This document shows, in pieces, positions 9,144 to 16,641 of a DNA stretch of 64,000 bases. Within the stretch, counting starts at the first letter, position 1. Every line of letters begins with the position of its first letter. Source of the DNA: G963667675 sp963667675. GTDB taxonomy: Bacteria > Chloroflexota > Dehalococcoidia > Lucifugimonadales > UBA3495. Under the pieces are notes generated by a model. That model saw only the letters and a program-made list of their open reading frames with translations. It was not told the DNA's origin and made no database searches. The translations under genes were made by a program, and so were the position numbers. The stretch lies in NCBI GenBank assembly GCA_963667675.1, contig OY763929.1:248001-312000 (forward strand), in the 5' to 3' direction.

Positions 9144-9580
9144 TGTCTTCTCCTTAGGGGGCGGTGGGACGCTTCACCGGCGGCGCTTCAGTCCATAGGC
9201 TTGATGCGTCAGCGCAGTCACGGTGAATGGGCCGATTGTAGGGTGCGGTTGAAGATGTTGTCAAGAAAGTTGGCGGGCCGGCGGTGGCGGTGTTGGGGGG
9301 TGGCGCGGGGAAGCCAAAAATTTTAGTTCCCCTTCCATTTCCTTTCATTTCCTCCCGTTTTGGGGAGAGGGGGCGAGGCTCAGTTGGACGGGGGTATTTA
9401 TTTTCTGAGACATTGTGAGTCATTTTGAGCCATTCTACGTTCGGGTTGCTTCAACAAGCACAGGCGAACGGGTGAGGACCGGGGGATGTTAGATGTTCAC
9501 CGGCTTGTCAGGAATCATCTCCGGTGCGACGTTTCGATTGGTCAGCCTCTGGTTTTCCTCCGGCGTGGCATTGTTCCTTC
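9144..9580. other. Intergenic stretch with one dispersed repeat
   Basis: No convincing gene. It contains one copy of the AAAATTTTAG repeat (9315-9366) and otherwise unique sequence. A 28-codon open run on the minus strand ending at 9489 looks protein-like but has no start; it may be a gene remnant beside the restriction-modification island. Confidence 0.6.
9315..9366 (+). repeat. Dispersed AAAATTTTAG repeat, copy 1
   Basis: CAAAAATTTTAG followed by a C/T-rich tract of CATTTCC-like steps and CGTTTTGGGG. By eye about four fifths of the bases match copy 2 at 51368-51418; a third, weaker copy lies at 62734-62780. All three are intergenic. Confidence 0.7.
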
Positions 9581-10243
9581 CTAATCTTCTAATGCGATTT
9601 CCTGCACGCGCCAACTGGCTTTCTCGGCCAAAGACCTGTAATTTAGGCGAACCCTGAAATCCTCGCCCCGCGATGGTGCATTACGCCCAGCCAACCAAAT
9701 GCCATCATCTGCGTTTGGGTTGTAACGGTCCTGCAACAATCCACTTGGTATGCAAGCCACGATAAGCCGCTTAAGCTCTTGGGCTTCCTCTGACTCCACA
9801 TACGCATATTTGGCTACTACCGTTGCGACGTAAAGAGAGCGATCCCCTCGGGTTATGACTGGCTCCAAACCCCCTTCGACATCCGTGATAGCACCGGAGC
9901 GCTTCATCTTAACCCGCATCGAGGTCTGCGACATTTGGATCGTCGCCGTCCGGTCCCCGTTTGCCTTCTCAGCCTTGGAGTCCACCATGAGAGCCACCGG
10001 TTGCGCTCGCGGTAGAAACACATAAATGGCCTTCTTGATGTCCACCTTCCCGTACAGCCGCTCATTGAGCCTAGGGACACCCATCAACTCCAGCGCTTCT
10101 CTGGTAACGTCCTCGGCGATGTCCTGAGGCTTGTCAGTCTCTTCACGGAAGATGGTCAACGCCTGTTGGCGATAGTCCATTAGAGCCTGAACCACCATAG
10201 ACATCGCTACCTGTTCAAGGCGTTCTAACTGATCAAGGTCCAT
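9581..10243 (-). CDS. SfiI-like type II restriction endonuclease
   Basis: 220 residues. From memory of SfiI, several blocks align in order: a start like LDELE..VQAL, AEDVTREALE (SfiI AEDITQYALE), LMVDSKAEK (SfiI LLVDAKAS), RYNPNADD with GRNAPSRGE (SfiI RYNPDPD..GKHSPARGE), and a terminal WRVQEI (SfiI WRLQEL). Asp68 with Asp88-x-Lys90 would form the PD-(D/E)XK site. SfiI is a tetramer that cuts GGCCNNNNNGGCC after binding two copies of the site; the target of this enzyme is only predicted to be related. ATG at 10243 overlaps the methyltransferase gene by 19 bases. Base composition is clearly less GC-rich than the surrounding genes, suggesting transfer. Confidence 0.8.
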   Translation of the reverse strand: MDLDQLERLEQVAMSMVVQALMDYRQQALTIFREETDKPQDIAEDVTREALELMGVPRLNERLYGKVDIKKAIYVFLPRAQPVALMVDSKAEKANGDRTATIQMSQTSMRVKMKRSGAITDVEGGLEPVITRGDRSLYVATVVAKYAYVESEEAQELKRLIVACIPSGLLQDRYNPNADDGIWLAGRNAPSRGEDFRVRLNYRSLAEKASWRVQEIALED

Positions 10244-11181
10244 GTGGTTCGCGTATCAGCCATTGCAACGCTTTCGGGGTCTATGTCAATACCAATCCAC
10301 CTCCGGCCCATCTGCTTTGCGACCACAGTTGTCGTTCCTGAGCCAACAAAGGCATCCAAGATGACGCCTCCAAGCGGTGAGAATAGTTTGATGACCCGGC
10401 GGGCCAGTTCCTCTGGGAATTCGGCCTCATGACGGCTGTGCCTCGTAACCGACGGTATCTTCCATACGCCTCTTGAACCCCATTCGGACCAATCGTCCGG
10501 GCTAAGCCGTGCTCTGTCGTACTCCGTAATTCCTGGTCGACAAAAGATGTAGATGTGCTCAAATTCGTCCACAGCACGATAGGAATTGGAGTGCCATTGG
10601 CTATTTTTCCAGCAGGGGTCTTTATGCCATATCCGCTGGTCGTACAGGTAGAAGCCAGCCTCTTCCGTCCAAGCGGAGACCTGGGCACCTGTCAGCAATA
10701 CCTTAGTCGGCACTGTGTGCTTGCCCCCACGAACGTTGTTGTTCTCAAGGCGTCGCTGGATGGTTTGTTCGCTACAACCCAATAAAGCGGCAAGCTCATG
10801 CCGATTGGCGGTTGGATGCCTGGCCTTCACCTCTAGAATCTGTTCCCTTGTAATGTTGACCTTCTTACCGCGGACGTTATCCGCCTGAAAGCGGGGGATT
10901 TCAGGCGCAGGATGGCAGAGGATGTCCCCTATGTTGATGGCCAGGAAGCCGCCGGGCTTGATGATACGAATATGGGCTTGAATGACCGAGCGCATCAAAT
11001 CGGCCCACTCATCAAAGGTCATATCACGTTCATAGGACTTTCCGACGTTATACGGCGGGGACCAAAAGCTAAGGTCTACGCTGTCGGCGGGCAATGTCTC
11101 TAGAACATTACGTGCGTCACCTTCTATAATACGATCAACCCAGGGTAACCGCTCTGTCTCCAACACGGTGTCCACTCCCAT
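10225..11181 (-). CDS. DNA (cytosine-N4-type) methyltransferase with inserted helix-turn-helix
   Basis: 318 residues. Motif IV SPPY (41-44) precedes motif I DAFVGSGT (about 276-283), the beta-class order, and SPPY rather than DPPY favours N4-cytosine methylation. GRRWIGIDIDPESV is the motif II/AdoMet region. Between them, residues about 110-150 contain a small HTH with REQILEVKARHPTANRHELA then ALLGCSEQTIQRRL, absent from minimal methyltransferases; it could be part of target recognition or let the enzyme control its own promoter. The gene overlaps and precedes the SfiI-like nuclease, forming a complete type II R-M system. No separate controller gene is visible. Confidence 0.85.
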   Translation of the reverse strand: MGVDTVLETERLPWVDRIIEGDARNVLETLPADSVDLSFWSPPYNVGKSYERDMTFDEWADLMRSVIQAHIRIIKPGGFLAINIGDILCHPAPEIPRFQADNVRGKKVNITREQILEVKARHPTANRHELAALLGCSEQTIQRRLENNNVRGGKHTVPTKVLLTGAQVSAWTEEAGFYLYDQRIWHKDPCWKNSQWHSNSYRAVDEFEHIYIFCRPGITEYDRARLSPDDWSEWGSRGVWKIPSVTRHSRHEAEFPEELARRVIKLFSPLGGVILDAFVGSGTTTVVAKQMGRRWIGIDIDPESVAMADTRTTWTLIS

Positions 11182-11679
11182 TTAGAGCATCAGTGGTTCT
11201 CTGGTTGTCTGCGGGCCGACAAGTTCGGCGTGAGGTGGGCCGCTTGCCCGTGGAATTTGCCGACATTCTAGCCATCTGGCAAGCAGTGTCAAGGTTACGA
11301 CTATTGTGGCAACCAGCGAATTCTTGGATATGTCGTTCCGAGTGTTTCTCACTGATCTAGACTACTCTACGCAAACCCCTGCCTGTCGACGTATGCCGTC
11401 AGTTTTGGGCAACAAAGAATTCGGTTCTACTCCCGATAGGGATCGTCCGACGGCCAGCTAACGGCTGCATACAAGGTTTATTCGTAATTGCCATGACCGC
11501 GACATAGTTTGAGTTTAGGTGTCGGGGTTGGGGCGCGTCAACAGCAAATTGTCAGTAGCGGGACGGGTTGACTAGAGGGGCTGATGTCGGGCGGCGGGGT
11601 GGGTCAACCTTGACTGCCCAAGCTAATGGGCGGCATACTGGCATCGCCTCGTTCCTAGCCTCTGTGCCGCTGGAGACTC
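11182..11679. other. Intergenic stretch between R-M system and hydrolase gene
   Basis: I see no gene, repeat or RNA in most of this lower-GC sequence, which forms the upstream side of the R-M island. Promoter-like elements for the hydrolase lie at 11610-11639. Confidence 0.5.
11610..11639 (+). promoter_or_regulatory. Candidate promoter for the alpha/beta hydrolase
   Basis: TTGACT (11610-11615) and CATACT (11634-11639) are 18 bases apart and 40 bases before the ATG. The bases ACCTTGACTGCCCAAGCT resemble ACCTTGACAGTCCAAGCT at 2220-2237 in front of the dienelactone hydrolase. Confidence 0.35.
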
Positions 11680-12516
11680 ATGCCTACAGCCAAGATTAAC
11701 GGCGTCAATGTTTACTACGAGAGCCACGGAGAGGGGTTTCCACTGGCGCTGGCCTACGGGTTAGGCGGCAGCACGGTGCAGTGGGAGCCGCAGGTTGATG
11801 CCTTGTCCAAGCGCTATCGGCTGATACTTTGGGATCCCAGGGGGCACGGCGGCACCGATTCTCCCCCAGAGGCCAGCGACTACGGCCAGGATATCTCGGC
11901 CAACGACCTGAAGGGGCTGCTGGACCACCTGGGTATCAAGCAAGCCTACGTCGGGGGCCTGTCGATGGGCGGGGGGATTGCCGTGCGGTTCGCCGCGCTG
12001 TACCCGCGGCGCGTTGCGGCCCTGCTAATCTTCGATTCGGCAACGGCGTCGGGAAGGGGCCCGACCGCGGAGTCCCGAAGAGTCCGGGAGGAGATAATCC
12101 GCCTGGCCGAGACGGAAGGGATGGCGGCGGTGGCGGAGTTTTCGATAAAGCACAACCCAAACGTGACGAGCAGTCCGGGGAGGAGCAAGGGCCGGGCCGA
12201 GCGCATCCGGCGGATGTACACGTCGCTCAATCCAGTGGGGTACGCCAACAATTGCCGGATGCTGCTGAAAGACGGTTTCGACAGCAGCCTGCTGGAGGGC
12301 ATCGACGCGCCGACTTTGGTGCTGGCGGGAGACAAGGACCCGGCGTTGCCTGCCTGCCGGTGGATCCACGAGAAGATAAGGGGGTCGAGGCTGGTGGTTA
12401 TACGGGATGCGGGGCATCTTTCCAACCGGGACCAGCCGGAGGCGTTCAACGAGGCGACGATGGACTTCTTGGCGGGGGTGGACGCGGCGCGTGAAGTTGA
12501 GGGGTTTCGGGGCTAG
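11680..12516 (+). CDS. Alpha/beta fold hydrolase
   Basis: 278 residues with a complete alpha/beta hydrolase pattern: WDPRGHGGTD oxyanion region, nucleophile elbow GGLSMGGG with Ser95, acid in VLAGDKD, and catalytic His in DAGHLSNRDQP. No signal peptide. Closest in style to 3-oxoadipate enol-lactonase and related small-molecule hydrolases, but substrate cannot be told. It stands alone, followed by a repeat-filled gap, and so is probably monocistronic. Confidence 0.87.
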   Translation: MPTAKINGVNVYYESHGEGFPLALAYGLGGSTVQWEPQVDALSKRYRLILWDPRGHGGTDSPPEASDYGQDISANDLKGLLDHLGIKQAYVGGLSMGGGIAVRFAALYPRRVAALLIFDSATASGRGPTAESRRVREEIIRLAETEGMAAVAEFSIKHNPNVTSSPGRSKGRAERIRRMYTSLNPVGYANNCRMLLKDGFDSSLLEGIDAPTLVLAGDKDPALPACRWIHEKIRGSRLVVIRDAGHLSNRDQPEAFNEATMDFLAGVDAAREVEGFRG

Positions 12517-12548
12517 GGGGAATTTGCGTTGCTGCGGCTGGCCGTTCG

Positions 12549-12620
12549 CCCTTCGATTTCCCTCAGGACAGGCCCTTCGATTTTCCTCAGGACAGGCCCT
12601 TCGAGAACCTCAGAGTGAAC
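12549..12620 (+). repeat. Three 24-bp tandem units of the CCCTTCGA..CTCAG repeat
   Basis: Units at 12549-12572, 12573-12596 and 12597-12620. The first two differ by one base (CCCTTCGATTT then C or T, then CCTCAGGACAGG); the third changes to GAGAACCTCAGAGTGAAC. Single or partial copies recur near 12780, 24868 and 62901. Confidence 0.85.
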
Positions 12621-12719
12621 GGACGGCTTGGGCCCAGGCTATGTGATGGACTTAGTGCGGGGGATTGGCGAGTTGGGGGCGGGAGGTGCACGGGTGGACG
12701 TCGGATGTTGGGGCGCCGC

Positions 12720-12747
12720 GTAGGGGCGAAAGATTTTTCGCCCCTAC
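12720..12747. repeat. Perfect palindromic repeat GTAGGGGCGAAA-N4-TTTCGCCCCTAC
   Basis: A 12-bp perfect stem around GATT. A second copy with a 9-bp perfect stem core is at 26046-26067. Confidence 0.85.
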
Positions 12748-12890
12748 GCGCTACATGGTTAGGTGCAGGCAGCCCAGTTCGCCCTTCGATTTTCCCCTTC
12801 GGCTAGCTCAGGACAGGTTTAGGACGAACACCCCAGCCTGGGGTTAGAGTATGTAATATCCTTGGTGCAGGGATTGGCAAGTTGGGGCCG

Positions 12891-12916
12891 AGATTCCCGC
12901 CTCCGCGGGAATGACG
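12891..12916. repeat. ATTCCCGC..GCGGGAAT palindromic repeat, copy 1
   Basis: AGATTCCCGCC-TCC-GCGGGAATGACG. Near-identical copies at 26126-26151 and 63026-63051. Its translation gives the familiar spurious SFPRRRES-type peptides seen in many genomes. Confidence 0.85.
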
Positions 12917-13018
12917 TGTGGGAGGCGGGAATGACTGTGGGAGGCGGGATGACGAGTTGGGCGAAGGGGTATATTGCGGAGGGGGTGGGTTTAGGGTGCG
13001 TCACTTAGAGGGTTTGGG

Positions 13019-13792
13019 TTGGCTCTTTTAGAAGTCGAAGACCTTTCGATCCGGTTTGGGGGGATTCTGGCCCTGGACGGGGTGGGGTTCTCGGTGGACG
13101 ATGCGGAGATTGTGTCGATTATCGGCCCCAACGGGGCCGGGAAGACGACGGTGTTCAACTGTCTCACCCGCGTCTACGACCCCATGAGGGGGTCTATACG
13201 GTTCATGGGCCGCGACTTGCTCAGGATGCGCCCTCATGAAGTCATCGCCAACGGCGTGGCGCGGACGTTCCAGAACCTGGAACTGTTCTCGTCGATAACG
13301 GTGTTGGAAAACCTGCTGGTAGGGCAACACTCGAACATAGGGTACAGCGCCTTGGACGCGGTGTTTCGGCTGCCCAAGCAGAGACGGGAGGAGCGGGAGG
13401 CCCGTTCGCGGGCGGAGGACACCCTGGGACTCTTGGAGCTAGAGCAGGTGCGGGACACGCCCGTCCATGCGCTGCCGTATGACGTGAAGAAGCGGGTTGA
13501 GATAGCCAGGGCGCTGGTCTCCCGGCCTAGGCTGGCGCTGCTGGACGAGCCGGCGGGCGGGCTGACCCACCAGCAAGTAGATTCGATAGCCCACCTAATT
13601 CAAAGAATCCGGACGGAACTGGGGGTGGCCGTGCTGCTGGTGGAGCACCGGATGGGGCTAGTGATGTCTGTTTCGGACAGGGTGTGCGTACTCGATTTCG
13701 GCCGGAAGATCGCCGACGGGACGCCGGCAGAGGTCCGTCGCGACCCGGAGGTAATCCAGACATACCTGGGGACGTCGAATGCTGACGCTTAG
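13019..13792 (+). CDS. livG: ABC transporter ATP-binding protein, branched-chain amino acid type (LivG-like)
   Basis: 257 residues. Walker A GPNGAGKTT, LivG-type GVARTFQNLELFSSITVLEN, a degenerate signature region (ALPYDVKKRVEIARAL in place of LSGGQ) and Walker B LALLDEPAGG. The start is TTG at 13019, after AGAGGG. It energises import with LivF. The altered signature (YDVKK) is common in LivG. First gene of a five-gene cluster livG-livF-livH-livM-livK; it overlaps livF by 14 bases. Confidence 0.92.
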   Translation: MALLEVEDLSIRFGGILALDGVGFSVDDAEIVSIIGPNGAGKTTVFNCLTRVYDPMRGSIRFMGRDLLRMRPHEVIANGVARTFQNLELFSSITVLENLLVGQHSNIGYSALDAVFRLPKQRREEREARSRAEDTLGLLELEQVRDTPVHALPYDVKKRVEIARALVSRPRLALLDEPAGGLTHQQVDSIAHLIQRIRTELGVAVLLVEHRMGLVMSVSDRVCVLDFGRKIADGTPAEVRRDPEVIQTYLGTSNADA

Positions 13793-14486
13793 GGACATTC
13801 ATGTGTCGTATGGGCAGGCTCCCGCCCTGCACGGCGTGTCGCTGGAGGCGCCGGAGGGCCAAATCGTGACTATCCTGGGGGCCAACGGAGCGGGAAAGAC
13901 CACCACTATCAGGGCTGTGGCCGGGCTGCTGCCGGTCCTGGCCGGGTCCATCGAGTTTGCAGGCCGGGAAATCGCCGGGCTGTCTACCGAGGCCATCGTG
14001 AGGCTCGGCATTTGCGCGGTCCCGGAAGGGCGGCAGCTATTCGGCGAGATGACGGTGTTGGAAAACCTGCGGCTGGGAGCCTATACCAGCGGCGAAGGAA
14101 AGGACTTCCGCCGACAGATGGAGCGGGTGCTTTCGTACTTCCCGGCGCTGGAGGAGCGTCTGTCGATAGCGTCTCACCTGTTGAGCGGAGGGGAGCAGCA
14201 GATGCTGGCCATCGGGCGGGCGTTGATGGCGCGGCCCCGGCTGCTGCTGCTGGACGAGCCTTCGCTGGGGTTGGCGCCGCTGCTGGCCCAGGATATGTTT
14301 GCCAGAATCAAGAGCCTGAGCGACGGGGAGGGCATAACGGTATTGCTGGCGGAGCAGGCGGCGAACCTGGCTGTGGGCATCGCCGGGTACGGCTACGTAT
14401 TGGAAGGGGGCAAGGTGGCGCTGGGGGACACGGCCCGGAACCTGCTGGACAACGACGAGGTGCGCAGCGCCTATTTGGGACTATGA
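13779..14486 (+). CDS. livF: ABC transporter ATP-binding protein, branched-chain amino acid type (LivF-like)
   Basis: 235 residues. Walker A GANGAGKTT, CAVPEGRQLFGEMTVLENL typical of LivF, signature LLSGGEQQMLAIGRALM and Walker B LLLLDEPSLGLAP. It pairs with LivG as the second ATPase. Overlapping start within livG indicates translational coupling. Cytoplasmic, bound to the membrane permeases. Confidence 0.93.
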   Translation: MLTLRDIHVSYGQAPALHGVSLEAPEGQIVTILGANGAGKTTTIRAVAGLLPVLAGSIEFAGREIAGLSTEAIVRLGICAVPEGRQLFGEMTVLENLRLGAYTSGEGKDFRRQMERVLSYFPALEERLSIASHLLSGGEQQMLAIGRALMARPRLLLLDEPSLGLAPLLAQDMFARIKSLSDGEGITVLLAEQAANLAVGIAGYGYVLEGGKVALGDTARNLLDNDEVRSAYLGL

Positions 14487-14529
14487 GCGTGGGCCTGTGC
14501 GCACGGCCTGAGCATTAAAAGGGCACGAT

Positions 14530-15417
14530 ATGGAACTCTTTCTACAACAGCTAATCGGCGGCATCGCCAGCGGCAGTCTTTACGCCATCCTGGCCCTGGG
14601 GATAGTGTTGATTTACCGGTCCACCGGGACCCTTAACTTCGCCCAAGGCCAGATGGCCATGTTCTCGACGTTCGTCGCCTGGTCGGCATTAAGCACGGCC
14701 ATGGGCTTCTGGCCGGCTTTCTTCTTGACACTGCTGTCGGCCCTGGCGATGGGAGCCTTGGTGGAGTGGCTAATCGTGCGACGGGTAGAGGGGACATCCG
14801 ACCTCAACTCCCTTATCGTCGCTCTGGGGCTTTTCCTGGTGTTCGACGGCTTGGCTCTCTATATTTGGGGGGCGCTGCCCAAGGGGTTCGGCCCCTTCAG
14901 CGTCTTCAGTGGGGGCGCGTCTTGCGCCGGGGACGTGTGCATTGGGCGGCTGAACCTGGGAATCCTGGCGACGTCGGTCGTCATTATGGCCCTGTTGTAC
15001 TTGCTGTTCCAGCGCACCAAGTTTGGGTTGGCGATGCGGGCGACGGCGCAAAACCGGTTGGCCAGCCGGTTGGTAGGCATACCGGTGGGGCGCATGTTGA
15101 GCACGGGCTGGGCGCTGGGGGCGGCAGTGGGCGCGATTGCCGGAATACTGGCGGCGCAAAGCCTGGGGCTGGACATTCGCACCATGTTTTTTGTTTTGCT
15201 TTTCGCCCTGGCGGCGGCGGTGCTAGGCGGCCTGGACAGCCCGGTAGGAGCCGTGGTCGGCGGGCTGGTAATCGGAGTTGTGAAAAATATGGCGGGCACC
15301 TATACGCCCTCCAGCGTGGGCAACATCGACTTGGCCGTGGCCTTTGCAGTCATCGTGCTGGTGCTGATGTTGCGGCCCACCGGCATCTTTGGGCGGGCCG
15401 CCCGGAGGCGAGTGTAG
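14530..15417 (+). CDS. livH: Branched-chain amino acid type ABC permease (LivH-like)
   Basis: 295 residues, eight or so hydrophobic helices, normal family length. GSLYAILALGIVLIYRSTGTLNFAQGQ and RRVEGTSDLNSLIVALGL are LivH hallmarks, and the C-terminal AAAVLGGLDSPVGAVVGGLVIG carries the EAA-like contact with the ATPases. It forms the channel with LivM, whose gene begins 3 bases after this stop. Confidence 0.92.
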   Translation: MELFLQQLIGGIASGSLYAILALGIVLIYRSTGTLNFAQGQMAMFSTFVAWSALSTAMGFWPAFFLTLLSALAMGALVEWLIVRRVEGTSDLNSLIVALGLFLVFDGLALYIWGALPKGFGPFSVFSGGASCAGDVCIGRLNLGILATSVVIMALLYLLFQRTKFGLAMRATAQNRLASRLVGIPVGRMLSTGWALGAAVGAIAGILAAQSLGLDIRTMFFVLLFALAAAVLGGLDSPVGAVVGGLVIGVVKNMAGTYTPSSVGNIDLAVAFAVIVLVLMLRPTGIFGRAARRRV

Positions 15418-15420
15418 CCG

Positions 15421-16512
15421 GTGCAAGCTGTCCTGCTCAAACCCAAGGCGGTCGGGTTGCTGCTGCTGGCAGTATTCCTGGCGGTGTTCCCATTTCTTCA
15501 CGAGTGGCCCTTCTTCAGCACGTTCCTGGGGGAGTTCCGGACGTTCAACGCCACCATGTTCGCAGTCTGGCTGCTGATTCTGCTTGGCATGAACCTACTG
15601 ACGGGCTACAGCGGGCAGGTGTCGCTGGGACACGCGGCGCTGGTGCTGGTCAGCGCATACATGACGGCGGTGCTGTCCCAGCAATACGGTTTTCCCTTGT
15701 GGGGCGCGATAGGGTTGTCAGCGGCAGCGACCGGCGTCGTTGGGTGGGTGGTAATAGGTATTCCCGCGGTGCGCCTGAGGGGCCCTTACCTGGCAATTGC
15801 CACTTTTGGGCTAATGCTGGCCTTTCCACAGATTCTAAAGCTGCAGGCCTTGACCCAGTGGACCAAGGGGGCATTGGGCATCAGGGGAAGCGCGGTGGAA
15901 ACTCCCGGCCTTCTGGCAAGCGTGCTAGACGGCCGGGAGTGGATGTATTACGTCGCAGTAGCGGCGGCGGTGGTTATGACGGTGGTGTTCGTGAACCTTA
16001 CACGAAGCCGCGTAGGCCGGGCGCTTGTAGCCTTGCGGGACAGCGAGATAGGGGCAGAACAGATGGGAGTCGACGTGCCGAGGCACAAGGCGATGGCTTT
16101 CGGCATAAGCTCGCTGTATGCGGGTATTGGGGGAGGGCTTTTCTTTGCCGTACAGGGATTCGTGTCTCCAGACAGCCTCGGGTTAATAGACTCGATTTTC
16201 TTCCTGGTGGCGATTGTGATTGGAGGGCTGGGCAGCGTATTGGGTTCTGTAATTGCAGCGTTGTTCTTAACCTTTCAGTCGGAAGCCATCAGCGAATTGT
16301 CCAAGGTCGCGCCGGGGGTCAACGACCTGCGGAACGTCCTGTTCGGGGCGGCCCTGATAGGGGCGATCATCCTGTTTCCCAGGGGCATTGCGGGATTTAT
16401 CCAAAAACCTCGGTGGCAAAGATTCCAAGGGTGGAGCCTGGGCGGACTGCGGAGGCACTGGCCGCGGCGTTGGGTTTTCAGGCTGCGGCAAACGGGCCCC
16501 CGCCGACCTTAA
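15421..16512 (+). CDS. livM: Branched-chain amino acid type ABC permease (LivM-like)
   Basis: 363 residues with about ten hydrophobic segments. LTGYSGQVSLGHAALVLV and GIPAVRLRGPYLAIATFGL are LivM signatures, as is RHKAMAFGISSLYAGIGGGLF. GTG start at 15421. The last 35 residues are basic and probably cytoplasmic. It forms the permease heterodimer with LivH. Confidence 0.92.
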   Translation: MQAVLLKPKAVGLLLLAVFLAVFPFLHEWPFFSTFLGEFRTFNATMFAVWLLILLGMNLLTGYSGQVSLGHAALVLVSAYMTAVLSQQYGFPLWGAIGLSAAATGVVGWVVIGIPAVRLRGPYLAIATFGLMLAFPQILKLQALTQWTKGALGIRGSAVETPGLLASVLDGREWMYYVAVAAAVVMTVVFVNLTRSRVGRALVALRDSEIGAEQMGVDVPRHKAMAFGISSLYAGIGGGLFFAVQGFVSPDSLGLIDSIFFLVAIVIGGLGSVLGSVIAALFLTFQSEAISELSKVAPGVNDLRNVLFGAALIGAIILFPRGIAGFIQKPRWQRFQGWSLGGLRRHWPRRWVFRLRQTGPRRP

Positions 16513-16568
16513 GCAGCCAGGCCAGACTACGAGACCGCTACGGCATTCCAAGGCGATACCCCGGCGTG

Positions 16569-16577
16569 TGGTATAAT
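16569..16577 (+). promoter_or_regulatory. Extended -10 promoter in front of livK
   Basis: TGGTATAAT, a perfect extended -10 (TGnTATAAT), 65 bases before the livK ATG. No good -35 is present, as is usual for extended -10 promoters. It would let the binding protein be made at a higher level than the other components. Confidence 0.5.
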
Positions 16578-16641
16578 CCGCCGTTAATTCGCCGGGTACG
16601 AACCGAAAACCGAAGGGATAGGCCTGTTGAAAGGTGATGGC

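Larger units (their letters stand above)
12517..13018. other. Repeat-filled intergenic region
   Basis: No gene. Open frames here are made of repeat sequence. In order: three 24-bp tandem units (12549-12620), a 28-bp perfect hairpin (12720-12747), a degenerate copy of the 24-bp unit (about 12780-12816), and an ATTCCCGC-type palindrome (12891-12916). Confidence 0.75.

Noticed and set aside
9489..9575. Open run on the minus strand reading like the C-terminal end of a protein
   Set aside because: No start codon or upstream continuation outside the nuclease gene; too short to call. Possible remnant only.
12407..13004. Several short open frames between the hydrolase and livG
   Set aside because: They consist of tandem and palindromic repeat sequence and have no ribosome sites.
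14766..16637. A 623-codon open frame overlapping livH and livM
   Set aside because: Low-complexity Gly/Arg composition; the livH and livM frames are full of conserved motifs.
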